DNA of 64,000 nt from Brachypodium distachyon (Eukaryota; Streptophyta; Magnoliopsida; Poales; Poaceae), in NCBI RefSeq assembly GCF_000005505.3, contig NC_016131.3, positions 54,297,355-54,361,354 on the forward strand, in the 5' to 3' direction. A program made the position numbers and the translations under genes. A model generated the notes under the pieces. The model saw nothing but the letters and a program-made list of their open reading frames with translations. It was not told the DNA's origin and did not search any database. Within the stretch, counting starts at the first letter, position 1, and the number at the start of each line of letters is the position of its first letter. Shown here one piece after another: positions 10,060 through 21,300 of the stretch.

Positions 10060-11100
10060 CGGCCAGCCAGCTGGAGCCCGTGAATCGAAATGCCCGATGG
10101 TGAGTATGTGGAGCGAGGCAGGTCACGACTCGGCGTGGGGACGTGGACGCCATGGCCACCGTTGCGCGCGTGCAGACATACGTACAGAGCTGAGGGAGGA
10201 TCCATCTAGAAGAACCCAGCGGAGGGCCGGGGTGGGTGGTAGCCTATAGTAGCCAAGTAGATATTTTCTCGTTTCATAATTCTTGTCGAAATATTAAATG
10301 TATCTCGACACTTTTTAAAAATATATATTTTTATTTTTGGACAAATTTAAGACAGAAATTATGGAATGGAGGGAGTACGTCCCACACGATGCAACGAACG
10401 GCATGTCCGGGGCCACGAGGAGCAAATCTGTGTGTGTTTGGTTTATCTGAGGTGATCTCTCGTCTTGTTTCTAGTGATATGTGCTGATATGCACGATTCC
10501 TACCTTGATTCTTCGGGCTTTGTTCTTAAGCGGGGAGAGAAAGAGAAGCACACGGAGAAACACGTAGGCAGGAGTACGTGTATGTAGTAGGTATGCAGCG
10601 ACTGGTCGTGATCGATTGCATAAGCGAGAGTTTCTATTTAGACTTCTCTCTTTGCATCCATTTCATTCCTTGCTGTGATTTCTCGCAAAGACTAGAAAAG
10701 GCTCACGAAGAAATGTATGTGTTCCCTTCTACTCTTCATTACGAGCATGTCCAATTGTCTTCCTAGCCGTGCCAACATTGATAGTGTACTTTCTCTATCT
10801 CTAGTGAACCGTTGCAGAGTTTTTCCCAGGAGGCCAGGACCAAGGCCTCGTTCGGTTTAGAGGTTTTATAAGAAGTCCAGATGATTGAGAATTCCATAGG
10901 AAAATTTATTATAGATGCATTCGTTTAGTACTTTGTAGGAAACTAGCAAAGTGATTCCTTAGTAATCCCATTGATTTCATGTGTGTTTTGACAGAAAATA
11001 TGCATTAAATCCAATTTCTTTTCAAAATAGGAATAGGAATAAGGTTGGACAATTACTTATGATGGCAAGTGTCATCCTATCACTATCCTATGTTAGAGCA
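10060..11100. repeat. ELIP upstream paralogous segment, copy B
   Basis: The best-preserved copy of the ELIP upstream segment, lying directly upstream of the ELIP at 9348-9866. It aligns with 1-950 in the same order, and with 15235-15555. It holds ggggacgtggac near 10138, matching an ACGTG block upstream of the second ELIP near 37818, so this part is probably promoter. It carries the MITE at 10264-10375, which copy A lacks. Confidence 0.75.
10264..10375. mobile_element. Stowaway-type MITE, 112 bp
   Basis: The right end reads atggaatggagggag and the left end is a degenerate match to its inverse (ctcgtttcataattcttgtc). TA flanks both sides (10262-10263 and 10376-10377). The interior contains gacaaatttaagacagaaat typical of this MITE family. 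Present in copy B only. Confidence 0.7.
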
Positions 11101-12110
11101 ACTCTAACAGTTACCGAACCCGAGTGACCCGAACTCGGTTTTCAGTTTTGGGCTGAAAAATGCGCCAGACCAGATACCGAATCGAGCCCGTTTACCGAAA
11201 ACCTAATTCGGGTCACCGAATCGCTGAGCTTCCGCGCAGTATATGTAGGGTTACGTTCGGCGTGGGCTTTTCGGTTTGCTCTCCGAACTCTCCTCCGCCG
11301 CAATCCACTCCCTTCGGCCGCCGCCGCCGCCAACTCCATTTCCGGCGAGGTCCGTAGGCAAAATGCGACCCCCAATCTCCTCCGCCGCTCGCCGCGCGAG
11401 TCTGGCCGTCAGTGCCCGCGGCCAAGGAAACCCTAGCAGCGGCCGGGGAGAGGCCCGCATTTGGGTGAGGTGGCCCTGCCGCAACGCTCGCCGGGGAGTG
11501 GTTGGGGACCGCCGCTTCAGCTATTCCGCCGCAGGGGAGGGGAGCTCGAGTAGCGTTCGCCCCAAGCCGGCGAGTGACTGGCTCCGGCTGGCTCCTCCCT
11601 CCTCTTCTTCCTCCTCCGATTCATCGGTGGAGATAGTCGGGGAGGCGCTGGCGGTTGCGGTTGGGGAGGTGGATGCGGAGGGGGAGGAGGAAGAGGATGG
11701 GGAGGAGGAGGAGGAGTGGGGGGGGGGGGGGGTGGGGGGTGTAGGAGGATGCGGTGGAGGCGGAGGCGGAGGAAGCTGTGGAGGTGGGGTTCGACCCCGA
11801 GGACACGCGCGCGCCAAGGAGGCGTTGAATAGCTCCATCGCTGACGACGATGCGCGCTGCCTCGCCATTGAGGAGAGGATGCTCGCGGAGGCCTACAACC
11901 TCTTCAACGCGGCTCCCCGCCTCCGGTGCCTGCTGCTCCCCTGGTCATCGTCCTTTCGGACGATGAGTAAGTAATTATGCATTCCGTCGAGGGGACCGGA
12001 AGCTGACGGGGCCGGCGAGGAGCAATTTTGTTTTTGGGTGTTTCCTCCTCTAATTTAGCTGTTAACTCATATATAGTTACGTGTTGACAAAAAAAAATCC
12101 GTCCTAGTTG
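11101..12110. other. GC-rich stretch with an open frame of unknown nature
   Basis: An open frame on the plus strand (11276-11974) predicts a Ser/Arg-rich start, an acidic Glu-rich run and a Gly-rich run, driven by (ggagga)n and poly-G tracts. No domain is recognisable and the opposite strand is open as well, so coding status is doubtful. The preceding 11100-11230 contains repeated cgggt/gacccg blocks such as accgaacccgagtgacccga. It could be a captured gene fragment or part of an unrecognised transposon. Confidence 0.3.
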
Positions 12111-12167
12111 GTCCAGATTTGTCACTCCAATCTAACCGGCCGATTCAAACAATTGAAACCGGATCAA

Positions 12168-12440
12168 AACGTTGGCCCGTCCCTTTGCCGTCCTGCGACA
12201 GGAGCCCGCTGCCGCAGGCCGCCTCGACGGACATCGCCGCCACGAAGCCGACCATGGCCAGCTGCCCGTTGATGCCCTCCGGCGTCGGCCCGCTGAAGGA
12301 CAAGATGTCCCAGATCGAGGCCGCAGGCTTTGTGGGTGTGGGTTCCTTGTCGTTCTAGACCCTCACGATGAAGGATGTGCGTGCGCGTGGGCGGAGAGAT
12401 GACGGTGTCGGTGATGTGCGCCGGGGGACCCTCTGCGGCT
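12168..12440 (-). pseudogene. Truncated ELIP copy
   Basis: The minus strand encodes the N-terminal and first-helix part of an ELIP (the region equivalent to [23 protein letters not shown], here with substitutions in the signature). It lacks a normal transit peptide start, and the second and third helices are gone. An in-frame stop lies at the position equivalent to the Trp/Ala of the transit peptide junction (ctagacc around 12355). It has no intron, like the 9348-9866 copy. However, the segment at 12190-12245 (gcgacaggagcccgctgccg) is closer to the intron-containing copy at 37151-37205, so it is a third lineage or a mosaic. Confidence 0.8.
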
Positions 12441-12917
12441 CCGGTCACTTGGTCCTGGCGGCAACGCCCCAGGAGCCTCGAGACGGGTTAACGGGTAAGG
12501 AAAACTGTCGAAATGGCTTAATCATCAGTTTTGGGCCATTTGAGACTATCAGACTGAAGAAGTGTGGTTTTTCGGGCAAATTAGCAAATGTGTGGTTCGT
12601 TGAAAAGGCTGACCAAGAACTGTTGTTCTTTGAAATTTACTAAAAACATAAAAAAATAAACTCAATTAGACCAAGCTATTCGATTCACTTGTAATTTAAT
12701 TTTTTTATTTAAAGCGTTTACTAACAGAATGAATCGTTTAACTGTCACAATCTTCAGCAGCAGAAATTTATTGCAAGGAGACTCAAATTAGTGTAGCGCA
12801 TTAATTTCAATAATTCACCAAATCAAATTTATATCCAATCTTCAGAAACTAATGCTGGAGCAAAAATTTATTGTGAATACATAAATGACCAAAAAGGAAG
12901 GTAGGTGAAATCTTCCC

Positions 12918-12925
12918 TATAAATA
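12918..12925 (+). promoter_or_regulatory. TATA box of the first defensin-like gene
   Basis: TATAAATA lies 42 nt upstream of the chosen ATG (12967). Transcription would begin near 12947, downstream of the in-frame ATG at 12934, which decides the start. The second copy has tatattac at the equivalent place. Confidence 0.6.
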
Positions 12926-12966
12926 CATATGTCATGATAAATCGATGGCCAAGGCAAGAATTAGCC

Positions 12967-13255
12967 ATGGCACGCAAGGTCATTTTCATTGTGGCATCAA
13001 TCCTAATAATGTCCCTCCTCGTATCTTGTGGTAAGAAGAGGATACCGAATCTCTGTTCTCCATATAAGGATTATGTGCGGTTAATCAAATTCTTTCGTTT
13101 GTGTAGATGTGGTTCAAAGAGAATGCGATGATCATAGCACCACCCTCCCCTGTGATAAGTCTGGTTCTTGTGATCCGTGGTGCCAGCACTCCGGTGACCA
13201 ATATGGCTACTGCAAGGATGGTACATGCATGTGTGTGCACTGCAGGTTCAAATGA
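12967..13255 (+). CDS. Defensin-like cysteine-rich secreted peptide, two exons
   Basis: Exon 1 (12967-13030) encodes a hydrophobic signal peptide (MARKVIFIVASILIMSLLVSC). A 76-bp GT-AG intron (13031-13106, phase 1) follows, and exon 2 (13107-13255) encodes the mature peptide; 70 residues in all. Eight cysteines in the mature part are spaced C-x8-C-x5-C-x3-C-x10-C-x4-C-x-C-x2-C, containing the C-x3-C and C-x-C elements of the cysteine-stabilised alpha-beta fold. Such peptides are secreted and act in defence or in cell-cell signalling; the target here is unknown. The intron just after the signal peptide is the usual position in plant defensin-like genes. A poly(A)-like aataaa follows near 13290. 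A tandem copy lies 1.35 kb downstream. Neither exon alone would be noticed by length. Confidence 0.8.
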
Positions 13256-13539
13256 GTTACTTGGTGATGAATGGTCTTGTACTCTAGAATAAATGTGTTA
13301 TAATAAATCAAAGCATTGCTTGGATGATTAATTAGTAGATTTGGTTGTCCTCGTGCTAACTAGGGTTCAAGCCCTAGTTTTGATATCGTGGTGTCGCATC
13401 GATGCAACAATTGTCGGAGTGGGACGTGAAATGTGACAGTTTGGTCATAGGGTAACAACGAAGCACCTACCATGATGGTCCACATGTGTGCATGTCTATG
13501 TTTGGACTGTATTTCAGAAAATAGAATTTGTATTAGGCT

Positions 13540-13870
13540 TGGTTTTCGCACCGATAAATCGACCTTGCTAGTGGCTCTTCACGCAAAAACCTAAAGTTCA
13601 GTTTGTCGCAGGGATACCTTCCAAGATTACGCTTTATTTGCAGAAAAGCCCACCTAGGCTCATTTTTTCACCGAGAAACCTACCTAGCTGGCTCTTCAAG
13701 CTAAAACCCTAAGGATCCAGCTTTCCACAGGAAAACTACCGGGAGGCTCAGTTTCTCGCAGGAAACCTTCCAAGACCACGGTTCTTTGCAAAAAAAGCCC
13801 ACCTAGGCTTTGTATTCTCCCCGAGAAACCTACCTAGTTGGTGGGTCTTCACGCAAAAACAGGCTTTACC
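13540..13870. repeat. Degenerate tandem repeat of about 130-155 bp
   Basis: Blocks recur in order: gcccacctaggct, ccgagaaacctacctagctgg, gctcttcacgcaaaaac and ccttccaaga. They give two full units and a partial third. They lie between the two defensin-like genes and are non-coding. Confidence 0.6.
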
Positions 13871-14292
13871 AAGCCTTGTAGGCATGTTAACCGGAGTACG
13901 AAAATGTTGACTTGGTGTTCGCCACATATATAAGATTTACGCACGACCTGACTCATAGAAGGGATTTATTTTGCTACAACAGGAAATAAGCCATTACAAA
14001 AACCATACTTTGAAATTTACCATTACAATTATTCCATACTAATTCTATAGTTCTCCCCATCAAATTAATATCCAATCTTTAGAAATTAAACATAGAGCAG
14101 ATTTATTGCGTTGGGACTCAAATTAGTGCAACATATTAATTTTGTATTGTTCACCCTACCAAATTTATATCCAATTTATAAATTAATTCTAGAGCAGAAA
14201 TTTATTGTGAAGACATAAATGATCGAGAAGGAAGGAACCTTCCCTATATTACATATGTCGTGCTAAATTGATGGCCAAGTCGAGAATTAGCC
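13871..14292. other. Upstream region of second defensin-like copy
   Basis: From about 14050 the sequence is homologous to 12700-12960 upstream of the first copy (blocks gactcaaattagtg, aaatttatatccaat, gcagaaatttattgtga). This shows that the tandem duplication included the promoter. No gene is seen in the rest. Confidence 0.6.
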
Positions 14293-14317
14293 ATGGTTCG
14301 CAGGATCATTTTCATGC

Positions 14318-14607
14318 ATGGTGGCATCGATCCTTGTAATGTCTATCCTTGTGTCTTGTGGTAAGAAGATGGTAGTTTGTTTTTCTCCATTTAGGGATCA
14401 TGTGTTGTTAACCAAATAAAAAAACTTTCTTTCAGCTGTGTAGATGTGATTCAAAGAAAATGCAATGATCATCGCACTACGACCCCCTGTCATGACTCTA
14501 ATACTTGCATTTCGTGGTGCGTCCACACCAGTGATCATAGTGGCTACTGCAAGGAAGATACATGTGTCTGTGTGCACCGAGAGTGGCACGTGATGGGTTC
14601 TACTTGA
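14318..14607 (+). CDS. Second defensin-like copy, partly decayed
   Basis: Clear tandem paralogue of 12967-13255 with the same intron position (exon 1 to 14360, intron 14361-14443, exon 2 14444-14607, phase 1). Compared with copy 1 there is a 4-bp insertion in the signal-peptide exon, which puts the ancestral ATG (14293) out of frame. The ATG at 14318 restores the frame but leaves only about 13 residues before the signal-peptide cysteine. The mature part keeps seven of eight cysteines: the last one is replaced by Arg (VCVHR), and the C-terminus is extended (REWHVMGST). The TATA box is also altered. Expression, secretion and folding are all doubtful; it may be a pseudogene. Confidence 0.55.
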
Positions 14608-15003
14608 TCAGTTCAGATGAGTTACTTGGTGATGAATGGTCTTGTACTCTTACAATAAACATATTATAATAAATCAAGCATTGCTTGGATGATTAATTTG
14701 GATTTGGTTGCCCTTGTGCTACTAGGGTTCAGGACCTAGGTTTGATATATTATATATATCATGGTGTCACAACGATGCAACAATTGTTTGAGTGGGATGT
14801 GAGATGTGAAATTTTTGGTCATAGCCTAATAGGTTAACAGCGAGGCACCTATGATGAAGGTGTATATGTGACTATGTGTGCATGTCTGTCTTTGGACCAT
14901 ATTTTTTTTTAAAAGAATAAATCTTGTATGCCAATGGACTGATTTTTTGCTGCTTTTTTCCTAATTAACAGGCAGAATAAAACGATACGATCGAACTTAT
15001 ATA
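14608..15003. other. Downstream flank of second defensin-like copy
   Basis: 14625-14930 repeats the flank of the first copy at 13250-13530 (block gagttacttggtgatgaatggtc). No gene seen. Confidence 0.6.
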
Positions 15004-15134
15004 CTCTCTCCGTCTAGCAAAAAATGTCTCAAGTTTCTCAAAATTTAGATATATCTAGACATGACTTACGACTTAGTGTATAGATGCATTTAAATTTAAT
15101 CAAAGTTAAAACATGCTTCGTTGGACGAAGCGAG
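15004..15134. mobile_element. Stowaway-type MITE, 131 bp
   Basis: Ends ctctctccgtctagcaaaaa and ttggacgaagcgag (imperfect inverted repeats), flanked by TA at 15002-15003 and 15135-15136. The interior contains tagacatgacttacgactta and gatgcatttaaatttaa, shared with 57610-57735 and 557-625. Confidence 0.8.
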
Positions 15135-15234
15135 TATATACGTCACATTCTCGAGCCATGGTAATCACTAAGGCCCAGCCCGCTGCTTTGCTTTTCATAC
15201 AGGGAGCAATCCAACTCTGGACGCACAGTAGGTA

Positions 15235-15562
15235 CGTCCCACGATGGGACGCTGAACGCATGGCATGTCCTGGGCCACGACCAGCAATCTGTGTGTTTTG
15301 ATTTATCTGAGGTGATCTCCGGTTGGTTTCTAGCGTACCGCGTACGTGCGTGATTCGTTTGTTGACTATTCTTTGGGGCTTTTGTTCTTAAGCGGGGAAG
15401 CGAAAGAGAAGCACACGGAGAGATGTTTCGACTTCTCTTTGCATCTTCGTTAATTCCTCGTTTTCTACTGTGCCAACGTTGATATGTAGTGTAATTTCTC
15501 TAGCCAAGTCTTTTTTTTCTTTAATTTGCTTTCAAATCCCTATTGGTCTTCTACGTGGGAGT
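15235..15562. repeat. ELIP upstream paralogous segment, copy C (left half)
   Basis: Aligns with 10376-10800 and 100-980 (ttcttaagcggggaa, agaagcacacggagag, gcatgtcctgggccacga). It ends at tctacgtgggagt, where the hAT element begins, and continues on the other side of that element at 33556. Copy A at about 953-985 (attggtcctctatgtgcgac) shows the uninterrupted arrangement. Confidence 0.8.
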
Positions 15563-15699
15563 CCGGCTGGACACCGAGCCATCTCGGCCCGAGCTCGCCG
15601 TTGGCGAGCCGAGCCCGGCTCGACCCGAGACCTGTGCGAGTCACTTTGTCCGGCTCGGCTCGGGCTCGCTCTCAGCTCGGGCTGGCTCGGTCCGGCTTG

Positions 15700-16130
15700 G
15701 TCCAGGAGCCATAGCAGGCAGCAGCTTAGCAAGTTAGCACAGCAGGCCAGCAGCTTAGCAGCGATCAGCACACAGCAGTACAGCAGTAACAGCAGAGCAG
15801 TAAGAGTGTAAGACAGTAACAGCACATCAATAACAGCGATCATCACACAGCAGTACAACAGTAACAGCACAGCGATCAGCACACATCAGTTTAGCACAGC
15901 AGCACGGCACGCAGCAGTAGCAATCAGTTTCAGGCTTTCACAGCAATCAGTTTCACAACAAACAACCAAGCACAGCAAGCACAGGTTAGAGTACAAAACA
16001 CATCCACATTACTGGTTCAACCACATGATGAGTTAACAACTAGTTCAACCACGTGAGTACATGACGACAAGTTCAACAGCATGAGACAAGTTCAACAACA
16101 TGACGACAAAGTTCAACCACATGAGACATG
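15700..16130. repeat. CAG-rich and AGTTCAACAACATGA-type degenerate repeats in the hAT 3' part
   Basis: 15715-15910 is a degenerate array of cagcagtaacagcac-like units. 16010-16130 repeats agttcaaccacatgagacatgacga-like units. They lie beyond the transposase stop, in the hAT 3' untranslated or subterminal region. Confidence 0.6.
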
Positions 16131-16296
16131 ACGATAAGGTCTTCAACTTCCATACAATTTGACCTCCACTCCGAAGCTCCAAGCCTCCAACTCCAACCAT
16201 ATGCAAGGTCTATAATACATTTGTGAAATACTGTAAGTAAAAGTACCAACAGAATGCAATTTTGTGTTAGAATTTTTTTAGCTTTTGTTTTACTTA

Positions 16297-16705
16297 CTAG
16301 TAGTTTCTTGCCATAGTGCTTTTGGGGAGTTTGATCTTCTCCACATCCTCCTCCTCATCTTCCTCCGACTCCTACATTTTGTGCAATTTATCAAAGAGAT
16401 TTTGTAGAAGTAAATCTTGTAAGAAAATGACAAATTATATGAAACCATACCATGGCATTCAAGTCTTTGTGAGCCCCTTTGATATAATTTGCTCCACACA
16501 CCAAGGCCTCAACCATGACCGGTTTTAGAGAGCTACGGAAGTCATCAAGCACCCTTCCATCGGTGCTAAAGGTAGACTCCGAAGAGACCGAGCCAGCGGG
16601 AACGGTTAAGAACCTTTTGGCCATCTTTGCCAACACAGGGTATCTAAGGGCATTCACCTTCCACCACTCAATAAGGTCGAAGGAAGCACTCATTTCCACA
16701 TCTGG
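16297..16705 (-). pseudogene. hAT transposase, C-terminal part (downstream of the Gypsy insertion)
   Basis: The minus strand from 16705 encodes the hAT C-terminal dimerisation domain, with the signature WW then YPVLAKMAKRFLTVPAGSVSSE. The exon ends at 16451 (donor gtatgg). A short last exon (16297-16371) encodes an acidic tail ending in a stop at 16297-16299. It continues in reading order from the segment ending at 30286-30290: the two flanks join at a Tyr-Ile-Asp-Asp stretch. Confidence 0.85.
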
Positions 16706-16710
16706 ATCAT
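16706..16710. repeat. Target-site duplication ATCAT (left)
   Basis: Identical to 30286-30290 on the other side of the Gypsy element, and matches the hAT coding sequence once when the element is removed. Confidence 0.9.
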
Positions 16711-17526
16711 TGTCGTGGTGGTGTCACGGCAGATGCCATAGGATGGCTTAACTTGGGGCCGATGGACGAAGGAGGAACCGGAGAAGGGAGGACGTGAAGA
16801 AGAACACGCACGATTCACATAAGAACACACAAATTTACCCAGGTTCGGAGCCCTCTTGTAGAGGTAAGACTCCTACTCCTGCTTTGCTATATTAGTCGAG
16901 ATAGACAAGCTCTACAATGGTGCTCCTTGAGCTGTATTCTTGAGGAAGAAGAAGAAAGAGAAAACCCTCCAATATCTATGTGCCCCTCTCCTATCCTTTA
17001 TATCGAGGGGTAGTGCTCTATTCATAGGCCAGACATGTCACACTGACATGCGGGCCGAGTCTAACATCACCTTGCTTGGGCCCCGCCGAGCACGCGGCTC
17101 GGTTCCCTCCAGGCAGTACCGCAGGGGACAAGACAACTTTACTTTTCCCTGCCAGCCTGCAACGGGTGCAACTATCCTCTGCCGGCTTCCGTCAAAGATT
17201 CCCTTTCGGTGCTTCTCTAGCGTGGTCACCTGACACCGGTACGCAGGCGCTGACTGCTTTTCTGAGATGATGATGGCGCTGCTTTACTTAGCACCGCGTG
17301 GTCAGGATAAGACCATTGAGGAATCTCGGCACCGCCGAGGTCGAGGGGCCCGTCCTTATCCTGCAAACTTATAAGATAAGAAAACTATGCTGGCATATGC
17401 CTGGGATGCCGGCTTATCGTTAGTTTAACTGTATGATGCCGGCATTCGTTGCTATACCGGTTTTGCCTCCGTTATCTCGGCTATAGTTGTGTCGCCATGA
17501 CCCTACCCAGGGTCATCCCCCCGACA
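16711..17526 (-). repeat. Gypsy LTR, left (3' LTR in element orientation)
   Basis: 816 bp, begins tgtcgtggtgg and ends ccccccgaca; equal in length to the right LTR, with about 36 substitutions between the two. It would carry the promoter and poly(A) signals of the element. Confidence 0.93.
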
Positions 17527-18088
17527 CTAGTCCCCGAAGCTGTTGTGGTCCGGCATAAAAGGATGTCGGGCTGCGACAGTTTCCCATAGACAGACCACTA
17601 ACATCTACGCTGGTCCAGCCGAGAAGGATGCCGAGACAACCCCAGGTCTTCCTAGCTGAGATCAATTCATTCCGGGACTCCGGGTTGGCGTGTTTATCCA
17701 GCCCTCAGCGTTTATCCAGCCCTCAGCCCAGATTCTTTCTTCCTCATAACCGACAATTGAAAACTCCCTTCCGTCGATATAGGCGCCGTCCGTGACTTGT
17801 ACTCTTCACTTCTGACGGGAGGATAAGGCTTGAGTTACTGCCGTTGCGCTTTTCGGGACGAGCGTGTCGTCCCGTCAGGCAGTAAAGCCGACAGAGCCAT
17901 TAAGGATAGAACTTCGGTTCCCACGCGAACACTTATCCTTCGGATCTCGCGGGATTCTTGGCGGCACGCTGCGCAGTAACCGAGCGTGCGCCTTGATGGG
18001 AAGAACTGTCCCAAATTGTGCGCAATTTTCCCATTAGCCACTAAGGTGGTGGGCTCGGGAAACCCGCGCCCCATTACTTCGCCTCGGG

Positions 18089-18096
18089 TATAAAAG
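18089..18096 (+). promoter_or_regulatory. TATA box of the antisense gene inside the Gypsy element
   Basis: TATAAAAG on the plus strand in the context gcctcgggtataaaaggagg, about 260 bp upstream of the antisense gene ATG at 18358. A GC-rich region precedes it. It is well placed for a TATA box serving a transcript opposite to gag-pol. Confidence 0.6.
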
Positions 18097-18357
18097 GAGG
18101 AGGAGGGCATGGGCAGAAAACCCTTCGCACTCCTCGCTCTCCTCGCCCCTTCGTTCTCCTCTGCCTTCTTGCTACTGGCGCACTTCACTGCCATTGCTAA
18201 CACCAAGCTTGCTTGCCGCCGCGGTTACTCGCCTCCAAGCTCGCAGCCGCCGGTTCGCCTGCACTGAACTAGGCTCCCGCTGCACCTGCCTGCGAGCTCA
18301 GGCCTTCACGCAAGTGCTATCTCGCAGAAACACAAACTCTAGATCTGCTTTTCCCCG

Positions 18358-21300
18358 ATGGCATCTTCTTCAAGCAACCACGCCGTCGACCCTGCTGCTC
18401 AGGCGGAGGAGAGGACCAGCTTCGAACGCGCCGCCTGGGAGGGCTCTGATGTGACCCAGGCGGACATCCAGTGGCTCCGCCGCTCCTGGCGGATCCCGGA
18501 GGAGGTCGAGTGCCGGGTTCCCGTCGGAGAAATCGTGCCTAACCCCGAAGCTGGTGAGCACGTTGTCTTTCTCTCGCACTTCGAACGCGGGTTTGCCCTT
18601 CCGGCCAGTGATTTCTTTAGGACCTTCCTAGATTTCTTTGGCCTCCAGCCGCACCACCTTCCGGCGAATGCCATTCTCACCCTTTCGGCATTCGTCACCT
18701 GTTGTGAAGGCTACCTCGGCCTTTGGCCTTCCGTTGAACTGTGGTCCCGGTACTTCATGTTCCGGCCACAAGTTCTCCCGGATAAGGACAATCCTGGTGC
18801 CGCAAAGCCGATGACCCAATGCGGCGCCGCCACCATCGTTCCTCGCCGAAACTCGGCTTTCCCCAGGATTCAGGGTCTTGAGTCATGCAAAAAATGGCTC
18901 AAGACCTTTTTTTTATGTTAAGAAATCCTCTATGGCCGACAAGATCAATCAACCGGGATTTGAAGTTGGCCCCCCGGAAGAGAAGAGGAATTGGTCTTTC
19001 GACCCGAAGGAGAACAACCCGGGGGTCAACGAGATCCACGCCGCCATCCTCGAGCTGAAGGAGGAGGGGATGACGGCCGACGATCTGTTGGCAACATTTG
19101 TATACCGGCGGCTGTGCCCGCTGCAGTGCCGGTCACAAAAAATGTGCTTCTATAGCGATCAGCTCGACCCGGAACGAGTGTCTACAGTCCGGCTTGACCA
19201 GACTAAAGTCCGGCGCCGGGTTAAAGCGATTGAGAAGACCAGCCTGCCGGAGCAGTGGAGCTGGGGTATGCCGGCATACAACCGGAAGCACCGAGCGCCC
19301 TTGGTAGGTTTTTCGTTTATATGTAGCTTCTCCTCTCACCCGATATAAGATTATACCGGCCTTGCTTTAAAATAACTCAGCGGCACCTGATTTTTCTTTG
19401 TAGAGGTTCGCCCGTCAAGGAAATGAAGACGGGAGATCCCCAGACAAATGCTTTGCGGCTCCGTGCCTGACCATCGACCATGAAGATCCGGATTCGAAGG
19501 ACTTCATGCCGATCGCTCATGCCGGCCCTTGCCGTATGGAATGTAAGAGTCTCTACCATCTTCTTGTAACCCTTATAATTCTCGTAACCAAAATGCTTAT
19601 TCCTGCTTTATCCCTGAAATAGCCGACTCGGGCGAGCATGCCGCTAAGGCGCCGGAACCAGCTGCTGCTGCGGCTCCGATTCGGGAAAAATGCGCAGTTG
19701 CAAAGCGCCCCGCCGAGAAAGACCTTCTGCAGAACGTGAAGTGGAAGAAAACTACGGCGCGTGGTCCTAAGCCAAAACCCCTGATCGTCGGGTAAGGCTC
19801 TTATTACCTCAACCTCTGGTACCGGCTTCCTTCTTCAAAATCATGCGAGCGACTAAGCTTTTTATTTCTGCAGGGAGGTTTTAACGGCCACGCAATCTCG
19901 GACGTGTATCGCGTTCGAGATCCTGGCGGATCCCACTTCCCACGCCGAGGTTTCAAACCCGACTATGGGCGGTACTGAGACTGCTGGGGATCTGACATCC
20001 CCCGCCCGTGATTTCGGCCCAAGTGCCGACGCCACAGTCGTCGGCGAGACCGAGACTCCTGCGTCCGGGATCTCGGCAACCGAGGCTGCAACCGAGGTTG
20101 CCCCTTCCTCGGCCGCAGTCAAGACGTCGACGGAGCCGCCGGCCTCCAAGATGCCGCAACAGCGGGCGGCGGGTTCTCAAGAACCCCAAGGGCCTCAGCC
20201 GACTCCGACGCCGCCTCCGTCTCTGTCGCGGCAGGAGGACGCCCAACTTGCTACCGCACGGGCCAAGAAGACCAAGGGCCCTGCTGCTGCAACAAAGTCG
20301 GCAGCCCCAGGCTCCTCTGGCCCGCGGCCTTCGGGCAGGCCGCAGGAGGTTCCCCATCGGACGGCCAGCGGGCACAGCTAGGGGTCACTGGGCCAGTCCG
20401 TCATGGACTGGAAGAGTGCCGATCACTATGAAGTGAGCTCCAGCAGCGTGTAGCCAACGCGGCAGAGCCCCTTGGTGGGGCCACTACCGGCCGCGACTCC
20501 GGAGTGGATCTCGACCCGGATGTACCAAGCCAGGGTGGCTTTGTTCGAGGACGGCTGAGCCACCGAGGTATGAACAATCCTTCAGAAAACTTTAACTTCT
20601 AAATTTAGCATAGTATCTATATTCCTAGTCCCCGAGGTTTAGGGCGAGTAGGAAATAGTCGGCCTGAAGCTTATCCCGAAGAACTTCAAACAACTATTCC
20701 CCGAGATTCTGGCCGGGTTTAGAATAGTCGGCCTGAAGCTTAGAATACTTCAAACACTTATTCCCCAAGATTCGGGCCGGGTTTAGAATAGTCGGCCTGA
20801 AGCTTAGAATACTTCAAACACTTATTCCCCGAGATTTAGGCACTAACTTCCTGCTGCAGTAACCTTAACTGTGAATCACTGTTTTGCAACTCTGCATGAA
20901 TAAGCGCACCGCCATCTTCAAGACTTTGCCAGTAAAGTATAAGAAGTTGGAGGCGGAGCACGAGACGCTCAAAACTGAGCGTGAAAGCCAGGGTAAGTAT
21001 CTTTTACCAGAAAAGAATCTTTGTCCGAGTATCAATGTTCTGCGAGAACTAACACCTGCTCTTGTTCACAGCTAGGGACAGCGCCCACGTAGCAGAGCTA
21101 TTGAAGCGCGTCGCCGAAGTCCAAGGTAACTCGTCGTCCGTATCCCGGGTTCCATCCATATTAGATATCAATCTCTGTAATATATGTCTGTTAAATAGAT
21201 GAGAAGACTCGGCAGGCCGAACAGCACCGGGAAGAGGTGACCCGGGTGCAGGCGCATATCGTGGCGCAGGCCGAAGCGCACCGAACCGAGGTGAATCAAC

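Noticed and set aside
11276..11974. Plus-strand frame of 232 codons as a gene
   Set aside because: Composed of Gly and Glu runs over simple repeats, open on the other strand too, no domain. Kept only as an unresolved stretch.
15715..15910. CAG-rich run as a coding poly-Gln tract
   Set aside because: The repeat is degenerate with stops in all frames and lies beyond the transposase stop, near the hAT end.
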